The notes under the pieces are model-generated. The model ran no database searches and had not been told where the DNA came from. It saw nothing but the letters and a program-made list of their open reading frames with translations. The translations under genes were made by a program, and so were the position numbers. A DNA stretch of 64,000 bases from assembly GCA_033725935.1 (NCBI GenBank), contig MU867097.1, forward strand, positions 310,001 to 374,000. The letters are read 5' to 3'. The stretch comes from Cladorrhinum sp. PSN259. Taxonomy: Eukaryota; Ascomycota; Sordariomycetes; Sordariales; Podosporaceae. Positions within the stretch are counted from its first letter, which is position 1. Each line of letters opens with the position of its first letter. Below, one piece after another: positions 43,862 to 53,400 of the stretch.

Positions 43862-46735
43862 ATGTCCCCAAGCAGCAGCTCCAAGCACTCTCCAACTCAG
43901 CCAGATTGGTCCAGACTCGCACGTTTGAACCTTGTCGTCACCACAACCTTGACTGAGAACAAAGAGTGGACGAGACCTCTGGTAGACCTTGTTCCTTGTC
44001 AAAGACAAAGTAAATACAGGCAATATTTACCTAGAGATTACAGCTGGGAGAGCTTGAAGGACTGGCTTCGAATTAGGTTTCATTTCAGGCCGAAAAGAGA
44101 AACTATTCAAGCGCTCAATTCTCGTCTTGCTCTCAGAGAGATAAACTCAGTTGTCGAGTGGGAAAACCTCTTGACGGAAATTGCTTCAAATCACACTTCT
44201 ACCGAGCTTCAACTCCGTATTGTCTGTCGGCAGCCAAGACCAGCTAACCTAAACTCGATCAAAATGGCTCCTACATACGCCCCCAACTTCAACTCGGCCG
44301 AGAAGTATCGGAGAGATTATGAGGAGGATCACGACTGGAGCCAATACCCCCATCTCGCCATCCAGCTCGGTTTCATGACCGAGAAGCAGTATGAGAGATG
44401 GAGGGAGGAGGCATTGAGAGCCACTCAATTTGATGATCTAGAGGATACCACCATTGTTGAAGAAGAAGAGGAGGAGAATGAGGAGGAGGACGATGAGGAG
44501 GAGGACAAGGAGGACGAGGAGAAGGAGAAGGAGGAGGAATACAAAGTCGAAACAGCCGAGGATGTTGACTTTAGCATGGCCAACTCTGGTGTTGTCGACG
44601 CCTACCTTGGAAGCTGCAACAGCGGCAACACCGAGGTTGAGTGGAACGCCTGTCTCGACTTCTTCCGGATCAACATCGACGAGTGCAACAGGCAAATAGC
44701 CAACAAGGCTCCCGAGAGCCAACATGTTAGGGTCCCCTTCAAAAAGCTCACCGGCATGTCTGTTGGTCTGTTTGACTATCAGCTCATGGGTGTTTACAGC
44801 CTCATCAACCTCCAACTCGACGGTGTCTCGGGCGGGTTCCTCTCTGATGAACAAGGCCTTGGCAAAACTCAGGAGATGTTTGGTCTCATCGCGTTGGCTC
44901 ATAACCTTCGTCGATGCAAGACTGAAGTCCAAGAGTTTTGGTCACCCAGGTCCAGTTCCACGGGAGGGACCAGGCGGACAGCATCCACCGTCCGTCACAA
45001 TCCCAAGAAGTCGGCTGCACGATCCTGCCAGTATGACCAAAAGTACGGCTTCCGCTGCTACTGCTACAATGAGTTGACCAGATGCATTGCTGACCTTCTC
45101 CCCGACGGTCCCAATGTTGTGGTTGCTCCAGCGAGAAGCTGTGCTCCCCTGATCCGAGAGGCCAAGACTAAACTTGACACCAAGACTCTTAAAATCAGGG
45201 GCCATGGCAAGGATGTTGACAAGGACTACCAGCTGACTCCCCGGGATATTGCTCTGCTTCAAGCATCCATCAGAGCCAAGCAGAGACCCGGGCAAGACGA
45301 GGTTGAGTACCACTACCAAGCAAGTTCGGGACACAGCGACTATGTCATCTTCATCTCCCCAGACTCGATCGACAAACTCAACTCTGAGTTTACCATCCTG
45401 GTCAAGGGAAAGAAGAAGAGCGCCTTCCTGCCGGGTATCATCATGCTTGATGAGTTCCACGAGTACGCTTTGAGCCCAGAAAGCCGCACCCTGGCCTGGC
45501 TCAACCACCTCAAGAAGTGTGCTCTCAACTCTCAGCAGCCAACTCCCTTGGCTTACTTTGTGTCGGGCACTCCAATGGACCAATCCCCAGCAGACCTTGC
45601 GCCAGCAATCAGTCTCTTGGAGAAGTCCGCCTGGTCTGAGCCAACTCATCCTCTCTACCCGGCTTCCTCCTCCCAATTCCAGGACCTGCTCACAACCTTC
45701 AACAGCCACATCGAGGCCCAATCATCCGGCGAGGTTTTGGCTCCAGAGACGGTAACATCCTACTACACCCGCTTCTCAACCCTCTTGACCCGGCTCATGA
45801 TCCGGCGCCTCGTAACCGACTCCTTCCTCTCCCGGCCTCTCACAACCCTCACCTCCCCACTCAAAATCAACATCATCAACCATCCAATCCCTTCCTCCCT
45901 CAAACCAGCCATCAAAACTCTTCAATCCACCCTCCTCTCTTTAGTTCCGCCAGAATCCGACTCCCCGCTCAAGTTCTTCCGGCAGCCAGCAAACCGGGAC
46001 TTGCTCCTCCCCCTCTTACTAACCTCCACCTTTCCCTCCATGGCATCCTCCCACCCTTCTTCTTCATTCACCTTTTCCCCCTCGGAAATTTCCTCTTTCC
46101 CCCTCTCCCCCGCTTTATCCCCTTACTCCCCGCACATCCCCTCCTGGACTGCTAACTCCCCCAAGCTAACCTCCATCATGGCAACAATCACGTCCATGCT
46201 GGCCGACGCATCCCCGCTTCCCCAAGCGGCGTCCTCCCTCAAGAAGATGCTCCTGCTCTCCCCGCACGAGGCCGAGTCCCACATCCTGGCGCTGTGGCTG
46301 TCGAGTCTCAGGATCAAAGGGCTCAAGCACGCCTACGTCCACCCGTCCCTCCCGCAGGCCGAGAGGCAGAAACTGATCGACGGGTTCCTGAGGGAGGGCA
46401 ACGGGACGGCTAACCTCTTGGTCATGAGTTTGAGCACGGGCGGCACGGGGTTGAATCTGCAGAGGGCTAGTTACTGCGTTGTCAGCAGTGCCGGGTGGAC
46501 GAGGAGGGAGGTGGAGCAGGGGTTTGCGAGGGTTTGGAGGGTCGGGCAGAGGGCCGCGAGGGTTAGGTTGGAGTTGTTGGTTAGTGAGGGCCAGGGGGGG
46601 AGTTGGGCGGAGGGGGAGGTTGTTATGGGCGGTTGGGGTGGGGGAATGATGAGGGGACGGAAGGAGGAGGACGGGGTTGAGGATGCGGGTGAGAAGGGGG
46701 CGGATGCGCGAGATGGTCAAGAGGAGGAGGAGTAA
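43862..46735 (+). CDS. Divergent SNF2-family ATPase
   Basis: 957 residues if started at 43862; an alternative start at 44264 (MAPTYAPNFNSAEKY, good context) would give about 823. SNF2 ATPases move along DNA to remodel nucleosomes or aid repair. Seen motifs: Walker A as DEQGLGKTQE (about 328), DEAH-box as LDEFHEY (about 529), motif III FVSGTPMDQS, and in the C-terminal RecA lobe VMSLSTGGTGLNLQRAS (V) and QGFARVWRVGQ (VI, about 884). A Glu/Asp tract (about 195-225) precedes the helicase. Between motifs I and Ia sits an unusual insert with several Cys (CQYDQKYGFRCYCYNELTRC). Low-complexity Ser/Pro inserts lie between the two lobes and a Gly-rich acidic tail ends it. Motifs are degenerate relative to Swi2/Snf2 or Rad54. 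Nuclear role inferred. Confidence 0.82.
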   Translation: MSPSSSSKHSPTQPDWSRLARLNLVVTTTLTENKEWTRPLVDLVPCQRQSKYRQYLPRDYSWESLKDWLRIRFHFRPKRETIQALNSRLALREINSVVEWENLLTEIASNHTSTELQLRIVCRQPRPANLNSIKMAPTYAPNFNSAEKYRRDYEEDHDWSQYPHLAIQLGFMTEKQYERWREEALRATQFDDLEDTTIVEEEEEENEEEDDEEEDKEDEEKEKEEEYKVETAEDVDFSMANSGVVDAYLGSCNSGNTEVEWNACLDFFRINIDECNRQIANKAPESQHVRVPFKKLTGMSVGLFDYQLMGVYSLINLQLDGVSGGFLSDEQGLGKTQEMFGLIALAHNLRRCKTEVQEFWSPRSSSTGGTRRTASTVRHNPKKSAARSCQYDQKYGFRCYCYNELTRCIADLLPDGPNVVVAPARSCAPLIREAKTKLDTKTLKIRGHGKDVDKDYQLTPRDIALLQASIRAKQRPGQDEVEYHYQASSGHSDYVIFISPDSIDKLNSEFTILVKGKKKSAFLPGIIMLDEFHEYALSPESRTLAWLNHLKKCALNSQQPTPLAYFVSGTPMDQSPADLAPAISLLEKSAWSEPTHPLYPASSSQFQDLLTTFNSHIEAQSSGEVLAPETVTSYYTRFSTLLTRLMIRRLVTDSFLSRPLTTLTSPLKINIINHPIPSSLKPAIKTLQSTLLSLVPPESDSPLKFFRQPANRDLLLPLLLTSTFPSMASSHPSSSFTFSPSEISSFPLSPALSPYSPHIPSWTANSPKLTSIMATITSMLADASPLPQAASSLKKMLLLSPHEAESHILALWLSSLRIKGLKHAYVHPSLPQAERQKLIDGFLREGNGTANLLVMSLSTGGTGLNLQRASYCVVSSAGWTRREVEQGFARVWRVGQRAARVRLELLVSEGQGGSWAEGEVVMGGWGGGMMRGRKEEDGVEDAGEKGADARDGQEEEE

Positions 46736-47718
46736 AAGAGAAGCTGATTGTTGTGGTGGTGTGGCGCGGTTAGAATTGAGAGAAAATAAATAGATGCAAA
46801 TTGATTGCTTGGTTATAAAGAATATACTTTTTTTTCTTCTTCTGATTCAGTTGCTGAATTTCTGCGTGTGAGAATGGCGATTCCGTCTGTTTCCTGTTAG
46901 CGAGTCCCCAGAATATATGTATACCTTGATGGGCATGCGTAGCGATGGAAGGAAAGCGATGGATGTCAGGTAGCAATAAAAGACTTGTATTGATAGGATG
47001 GAAGAATACCAATTGACTGACTCAGTCACTTTATTTAATCTTTTTTTATACCTCTGCTGTCAATGGTACGTATCTTTTATGTCGCAGTATATCTCATCAA
47101 AAGTACGCTCAAAACTCTTTTGTTAAATTTGTTTTTGCTTTAAAGCTTCTTTTAAGATGTATTTCGGGAGATAACGGCATTTCACTCATTGTCAACTAGC
47201 AGTCTGGACCCGACCCTCTCAGCAATCTTCTGTCTCCTGGCTCTGACGATGCTTCTCTCTCTGGCACCAGCCCAACTTTACTCCCAAATATCGTAAAGTT
47301 ACAACTATCGCATCACCGCATGACAGTACTCTACCTCTTGCCACAACCACATCAGATTCTCGGCACGAACTTGGGCCATTTTACATTGACCTGCTCAGGC
47401 TACCGAGCCAGCAGGCAAAGACAAGACAAGAGAACAGTAAGAGATCTGAGAATTCCAGAGCGTCAAGATATCAGACTGAATAATTGGGATTCGGGCTACT
47501 ATATGAATCCTATCGATAATACCACAAAACACACTTGAACCGAGAGAAACCATGCAGGGTATCTTTAGTATCTTCGTCGCAGAAGAGCTATGCTCAGTTA
47601 ACCGATAATAAGGTTGATAAGCTCCACTGGGAGTCTCATGGACAAGAAACATCCACATCATCTCAAACTACAAATCTTCATAAAACCGTCACGCCCACCC
47701 ACCATGCTTCTGCCTCAC
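46736..47718. other. Intergenic between convergent genes
   Basis: 983 bp between the SNF2 stop and the ribonuclease stop. AT-rich; no gene seen. Confidence 0.6.
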
Positions 47719-48492
47719 TCACAAAACAAAAGCCCAAGCCATCAACCCCAACGCCAACCCCTGTCCTCCCAGTCCCATCATCTTCCTCCCTGCCCCAGAA
47801 TCAGGACCAGCAGTCGACGAACTCTTAGGCGGCCCCGTAGCTGACGCAGCACTCCTAGTCACACTGCTCGTCGTGGGCGTCGTCGTCGTCGTTGTTGATG
47901 CAGATGATCCAGTCCCAGGCCGTCCAGCACTCTTCTCCGAACAACTCAGGAAGCTGTTACCACTCGCCCCCGTGTGCGTCATGGCGCCCACGTAAACGCA
48001 GGATCCTTGATAGCTAGGACTAAACACCACACGATCAGCTCCTGGGGAACCTATTTTTTTTATTCATTAGCATTACGTTCCATTTCCCTCATATCAGCTT
48101 CATTCCCCATCATCATCCCATCCCAGCACTTTCACCCCAAATCGGTAGCAACACCTTCTGTATCCAAGAAAAACATAAAAACCGATATTTAATAATAAAA
48201 AATACAAACCTCCAGAATAAGCCCCCCCGCTCACAATTGGAAACTCCTGATACGGCCCGCTGGCAGCAAACACCAAGTTCTCAAAGTTGTTGTACTTGTG
48301 CGGGTACTTTGAATTCCCCAGCTGCTGTCCCGCCGCGTAGAGCCTGCACCCCTCCGCCACGGCCTCGTCCACCTGCTGTTTTGTGTAGCTCTTGGAACCG
48401 CACGAAACCGAACTGATGGAAGTGGTGCCCTGTGCCGTTACTGCTGCTGCTGCGTAGAGCGCCGCTACTAGAAATGCTTTGAAGCCGACCAT
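47719..48492 (-). CDS. GPI-anchored guanyl-specific ribonuclease (RNase T1/N1 family)
   Basis: 204 residues in two exons (48492-48210 and 48050-47719), joined as [13 protein letters not shown]1-type RNases cleave single-stranded RNA 3' of guanosine. A signal peptide ([15 protein letters not shown]) precedes a mature domain of about 105 residues. All active-site positions are present: His in YPHKYNN, Glu in YQEFPIV, Arg in SPGADRVVF and His in MTHTGASGN, with paired Cys (SCGSKSY, GCRLYA, GSCVYVG, FLSC). Classical T1 enzymes stop here; this one continues with a Ser/Thr-rich stalk ([16 protein letters not shown]) and a hydrophobic C-terminus after a small-residue omega-like site ([10 protein letters not shown]), a GPI signal. 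The enzyme is thus expected at the cell wall or membrane surface. It is a general RNase by motif and lacks the long loops of ribosome-specific relatives. Confidence 0.9.
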
Positions 48493-50092
48493 TTTGAGGA
48501 TATAACTGGGTTTGTGGGTTGTGTTGTTATGATATTAAAAAAATGGGTTATGGAAAAGTGAAGTTGAAAATGGAGTTCCTTAAAGAAATTAAAATGAGTT
48601 TAAAGGGGGCCAGCCAGGTGGGTGGGCCAAGAGGGATCTAAGATCTTCGCTTTTTGCCCAAAAGATTCAGCCGCGGCGCCAAGAGTTAAAGTCAAGCTGA
48701 ATTGATGTACGCTATTATTGGATGTTGAGTTTTCAAAAAGTTCTAGATCCTCTTTTTTTTTTCTCTGAGACATCCAAGGTAATTGCTGTTGAGCTATTGA
48801 GCATCTTGGGCATTTGATTGAGTGAGAGAGGTGTTGGTGGCTTGCTAGCCCGTTCAGCCAAGCAAGGAACCGGTGAACCCCGCTGTGTTTCCCGCTTATC
48901 AGTGAGGCCTCAGCTTGTGTGGACTGTTGTGGGGAAGCAAACTGGCAACGAAGACGGGAGTGACAGTTTGCTGCAGGTCATTGCTTACAATTACCTGAGG
49001 CAGGTCACACGTGTGTGATGCACATCTTTGTCTGGAAACGAAACGTTTTGGGGTCTGGAAAGGTAATTGGTGTTTTTGTGATGCCGAGGTATCCAGTGTA
49101 ATTGGTTGCACGGAGTGACAAGCAAAGATTGCAGAAGTGGGATTGTGGTGCTCCGTACCTATTGAGAGTGGGGAGATCCCGCAGTGTGGGGGACACCATG
49201 ATCTTTAAATTCCAGTGTCCAGTCACTGCCAAAAGCTTCATCATGATCGAGTTTGTGACCAACTTCCCGAACTTTAAAGGAAGCTGCTCCCATTTCTTCA
49301 CAACCTAAGAATCCCAACAGCTTGCGATTGTGTCCTTGGCCGACCTCACCACACCAAAGTATGTGTCCACGACTGGCTCAGCCATTCCCATACATGATAG
49401 TAACGATCAATTCTTTGGGCAACCGTAGTTGGGACGGCATATAGGACGCCTGTGTAACTGGTGACATTAACTCTCTTACCTCCATCAGCTGATTAGCCTT
49501 GCAATGGAGACGCACTGCAATGAGCGAATCATGGTAGATATCCAAGTATTGGATGTGAGCCAGCTAATGATGATGATTCCGTGATGAACAAGAACTGAGA
49601 GGACTGAAGGTATATATAAATTTCTAAGAACCATTCAGATATTGAGTCACTGAAATCTTTATGCATCCCGCCGTGGTTGATGGATCAGGATTATGACCAG
49701 TTTACTGAATCAAGAAACCATACCCTTTCATTATTAACTTTTAAAAAACGTTTTGCATTTAGTGAATGTTACTGGTGCTTGATGGCGTTGAGGGAAAGTG
49801 GGAATTACCCCGCTGACGTCAACCCGGAGGTGCCCGCAAAGCGTCGGTACGGCGTGCATAACACCACGTTGTACAGAGCGGTTACCTCCCGTCCTCAACG
49901 TACAAACCCCTCGATTCCCATTCTTTCATGAAGCTCTTGTGCCGGTGCCGGATTTGGAAAATAAGATATATTCCAACCTACCTCCCCTTAAAAAATCCTT
50001 TCCCCTCAGGCTCTCCCCTCAGAATCCGAGTCCCACCAACAAACCCCAAATTCCACTCATATCAGAACCACCTCACAATATCACCACCAACA
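48493..50092. other. Divergent intergenic region
   Basis: 1.6 kb between the ribonuclease and DUF3632 start codons. A TATA site at 49613 is listed separately. A short open frame at 49680-49931 was not recognised. Confidence 0.5.
49613..49620 (+). promoter_or_regulatory. TATA-like TATATAAA
   Basis: 473 bp before the DUF3632 ATG. A CRE-like TGACGTCA-related core (CTGACGTCAA, about 49812) lies between them. Candidate promoter for that gene, with a long leader. Confidence 0.35.
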
Positions 50093-50959
50093 ATGTCTCC
50101 CTCCGACAATGACCCCGAAAAGAAAAACCCAAAAATCATACATGAAGTCCTCGCCCCTCTCGTCTCCGGCTCCTCGTCTGAGAAAGACATCACAACCGCA
50201 GTCCGCACGGTCACGGACCTAGCCAACGAAATCTCAACCCCAAAGAGAGAAAAATCCGTCGTTGACGCGTACAGGGAGGACATAGTCCACGACGAGCTGA
50301 GCACGCTCTTCTGGCAGCTCTACTCCGAAGTATTCAACCTCGTCGGCAAGACACCCGCAGCCCAACAGGCGCCCCTGATTTCTTTTCTCGTGCAGCTCCA
50401 GAAAGAGACCATCAAACCGGACTTCAAGTTTGAGGAGGATGCCTCCATATGGCACGACCTGCCCCAGTTCGGGTGGGCCGCGAGGGACTTCTTCAACTTT
50501 GAGGTTTCCAACCCAAGCGTCGGCGAGAAGGAGAAGGCGAGGTGGGAGAACATCACTTACTTCTTGGCTAACCTGACGATGCTCTCCGCGCCAGGCAGAA
50601 AGGGGATTGAAGCGTTTGACTTTTCCTTGTACGGGCTTTGGGCCATCAGAGAGGCTCTTGAGGAAGGCGGAGAGGGTGAGCAGGAGGATACGACCGAAAT
50701 AGCAATCAAGCTGGCTGCCGTCTGGTTTAATGTGGCTGGCGAGAGGTTGAAGGCGCTGAGCGAGGAGGGGAAGGTTTATACGGCGAGGACTGGGGTTGCT
50801 GGGACCAAGTACGAAAAGACGAAGCCGGACTGGGTTGGGTTGAACAAGGAGAGGTGGGGGATTTGGAAGGAGGAATTGAAGGCGAGGTCCGAGAAGAGTG
50901 TGAGGAGTGGGGAGGTTAAGGGGTTGGTTGCTAGTGCTTTGGAACTTTGGGAGGAGTAA
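50093..50959 (+). CDS. DUF3632-type protein
   Basis: 288 residues, single exon; the ATG at 50093 (MSPSDNDPEKKNPK) was chosen because the in-frame upstream extension is basic and non-conserved. DUF3632 is a fungal-specific, multi-copy helical family of unknown function. Visible family pattern: a helical N-terminus with HDELSTLFWQLYSEVFN, a central IWHDLPQFGWAARDFFN, NITYFLANLTML, GLWAIREALEE and a C-terminal AAVWFNVAGERLKAL. There is no signal peptide or membrane span, so cytosolic or nuclear. The family name is from pattern memory. Confidence 0.75.
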   Translation: MSPSDNDPEKKNPKIIHEVLAPLVSGSSSEKDITTAVRTVTDLANEISTPKREKSVVDAYREDIVHDELSTLFWQLYSEVFNLVGKTPAAQQAPLISFLVQLQKETIKPDFKFEEDASIWHDLPQFGWAARDFFNFEVSNPSVGEKEKARWENITYFLANLTMLSAPGRKGIEAFDFSLYGLWAIREALEEGGEGEQEDTTEIAIKLAAVWFNVAGERLKALSEEGKVYTARTGVAGTKYEKTKPDWVGLNKERWGIWKEELKARSEKSVRSGEVKGLVASALELWEE

Positions 50960-51692
50960 TGAATTGTGATATGGGAGTGTTTTTTCTTCTTCTTTTTCTC
51001 TTCTTCTTCTTCACAAATTTTGACATGAGTCCAGGTTGAGCCATGAGCTTAGAGCAAGGTGGACGTATCTGTATTTTTTTTGGGGGGGTGTATCCTGCGC
51101 CGCCGTCTGTGGTTAAGAATTCATCATCATACATCATCACTCATGATACTGCCAGTGAAGAAAAAGGAAACCAAGTCTTATCTTGATGTTCCACATCCAC
51201 TCATCTTCCATTCACCCATGGTACCAACAACGCCACCATCCCCACCGGACCGCAAAACCAACAGTACACACCCGGAGCACCAATATCATTTCTTTTTCTG
51301 GTTCCCTCTTCTCGACCTTCTGGCGTAACGGTCAGCGCGTTCCTGGGTATGCCCAGGAAAGAACCCGGTTCGACTCCGGGGTTGGTCAATTCAGTTTTCT
51401 TCTTTTTTATTTATTTATTTTTTTCATTATTTATTAATTTTTTAACTTTTTCTTTTGGTGCTCCTTGATTTATTGCAAAGCAGGCAAACTTCCTTTTTCA
51501 CTGGTTTCTTGGACTACTTCTTTGGTGTCTTGCTCCCCTCGTTTAACAGAAACTCCGTTGCTTAATGCTTTCTGGCAACAACAAAAAATGTACAGACAAA
51601 ATCTAATTAGAATCATTTATCCCTTCTCACTCCCAATGGTGCTTCCTATAATTTAAAAGCTCCTTTTTCTTTCTTTGCCCACGATTCCCCTT
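50960..51692. other. Intergenic between convergent DUF3632 and RFT1 genes
   Basis: 733 bp holding both 3' ends, a G8-type tract near 51080, the tRNA-like locus listed next, and pyrimidine-rich DNA. Confidence 0.6.
51314..51388 (+). tRNA. tRNA-like pol III locus with abnormal anticodon arm
   Basis: 75 nt fold like a tRNA. Acceptor 51314-51320 pairs with 51381-51387 except two T-T mismatches at pairs 5 and 6. The D stem is GCGT/GCGC with AACGGTCA loop. The T arm is perfect (CCCGG-TTCGACT-CCGGG), giving a consensus B box at 51367-51377; the A box is TGGCGTAACGG. A T4 terminator follows at 51395. The anticodon arm is wrong: TTCCT/AGGAA encloses ten bases (GGGTATGCCC) rather than seven, and these pair on into an 8-bp hairpin with a TATG tetraloop, so no anticodon is presented. 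Likely a tRNA pseudogene or another pol III RNA of tRNA origin. Confidence 0.5.
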
Positions 51693-53400
51693 TCACTCAG
51701 CGGTTACTTTTCCTTCTCCGCCTCCTTCTTTCTCTCCTCTTCTACCCCTGATCGCCTCAATACCATTCATTATGAATCGTCGTTCCGTAATGACCCTAAT
51801 TCAATCAGCAAACTTTTCACACATCAATAGCATGTAGTAGGCAGGAAGGGACCACTCACAAAACAGCCAAAAGCGGCAAACCAACCCCCGCAACCTTGCC
51901 CAGTTCCATCAAAATTCCCTTCAACCCTTGAACTCCTTCGCTCTTCACCACCTGCCTCACAATAGTCCCAGCAACAGCAGCAACTCCCACCCCAGCAGGC
52001 CCAGGCATAACCTCCCTCACGCTCACTCCCCCTTCTCCCTTGCCATTCCTGGCAAACCACCCCCCAATAAAAACCCAGCACCACAGGATCCTGCACCCCA
52101 TATTGATCGCGTTCGCCCATACCAACCCCGTAGCTCCCATATCCAACACTCTCAACGTCAAATACCCTGCTCCGGCGAAAATAGCAGAAAACCCAGCCAT
52201 CCAAAGACTCTGTTTATGTACTTCCCTCTCCGTGGCCACGGACGAAACGAACGCTTCACTGATGCCATTGATGGCCAGTAGTGGGATGTAATACATGTAT
52301 GCTGAGAGGCATTTGCCTGCGCCTGATGCCAGCCATTGTGCGCCCGCTACTAAGGAGAGAAGTAACGGCGCAGCGGGAGGGCCGAGAGATACGATGAGGA
52401 GGGAGAGGAGAAGATAAAGTTTTAGGAGGGTGGAAAGTGATTGTGCTGCTGTGCGTGTTGAGGTTGCCGTGGGAGGCGAGAGGAGGCGAGAGAAATAAGT
52501 GCGTGATGATTCCTCGATTGGTTGGAATACTAGGCGGGCCAAGAGACCGCCGTAGTTGTTGGCGAGTGCGTAGACTCCCTGTGAGGTTGGGGAGGAGAGG
52601 ATTGAGACGAGGAATGTGTCGCCTTGCGTTAGGAGGTGTTTGAGTACTGATTGGGAGAGGAGGGAGGTGGTTAAAGTGAGAGTGGCTTGGTGGAAGATGA
52701 ATGGTTTAGAAGCTGGGATTTGTTTAGGGAATAGGGAAAAGTTCTCCTTGCGAGAGAGGGCGGAACCGTGATAAAGGTATACCGAGAGGAGAATTACAGC
52801 GTAACTTAGCTGTCCCAGCGCAAATGGAAGGACTCCTTGGTAGGGAAGGTAAATAGCTGAAGCTAATGTGAGGACGCATCGTAAAAAGGTGGCAATGGAT
52901 TCAGCTCTGGCGCGAATGCTGAACTCCAACCGGGTTTGGGTGAGGGCGAAGATGGGTTCAGATAGGAGTTCCAAGATTGAGGCCAGGGCGTAGATATACA
53001 GCGAGGGGATGAGGTTTGGCGCGAGGGATAAAGTGGTGGGTGAAAGTGAAGAGACATAGAGGTAGCCGAAAAAGAAAGAAAGGGGTATGCCGAGGATGAT
53101 GGAGATGTAGCCCAAGTTGATGATTGCTTGGGAGGCGTGGTTCTTCTTTTCATCTTTGGAGGACGAGAGTGAGGAAAGATCTTGGCGCTGGATTGCAACT
53201 CTTAAACTTTCGCGCGCAAAGAAGATGACGGAGAGGTAGTAGACCTCGAGCTGGGTTGAGATGCCGAGGAGTTGGGCGGTAAGAAAGCGGAGGAGTACTT
53301 GGTTGGCGATGAAGGTTACTGCTCGGGACACTACTTGCAGCAGAATCAAAAGAGAAGCACCACGCATTGCCCTTGTGGGCGCATCTTTTGCGGCGGTCAT
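51693..53400 (-). CDS. rft1: RFT1: dolichol-linked oligosaccharide translocation protein
   Basis: 547 residues in two exons (53400-51860 and 51795-51693). RFT1 is an ER membrane protein of the MOP flippase superfamily needed for Man5GlcNAc2-PP-dolichol to appear on the lumenal side in N-glycosylation. The N-terminal signature RGASLLILLQVVSRAVTFIA, NQVLLRFLTAQLLGISTQLE and VYYLSVIFFARESLRVAIQR is diagnostic. About 12-14 hydrophobic spans follow, with LLSEPIFALTQTRLEFSIRA (about 145) and the conserved block QGVYALANNYGGLLARLVFQ-PIEESSRTYFSR in the centre. The first exon could simply stop at 51856 after LLAVL, but that stop lies inside a perfect GTGAGT donor; using it with the acceptor at 51797-51796 (GCTGAT branch) adds a basic cytosolic tail starting VITERRFIMNGIEAI. 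The tail model is preferred. Confidence 0.92.
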
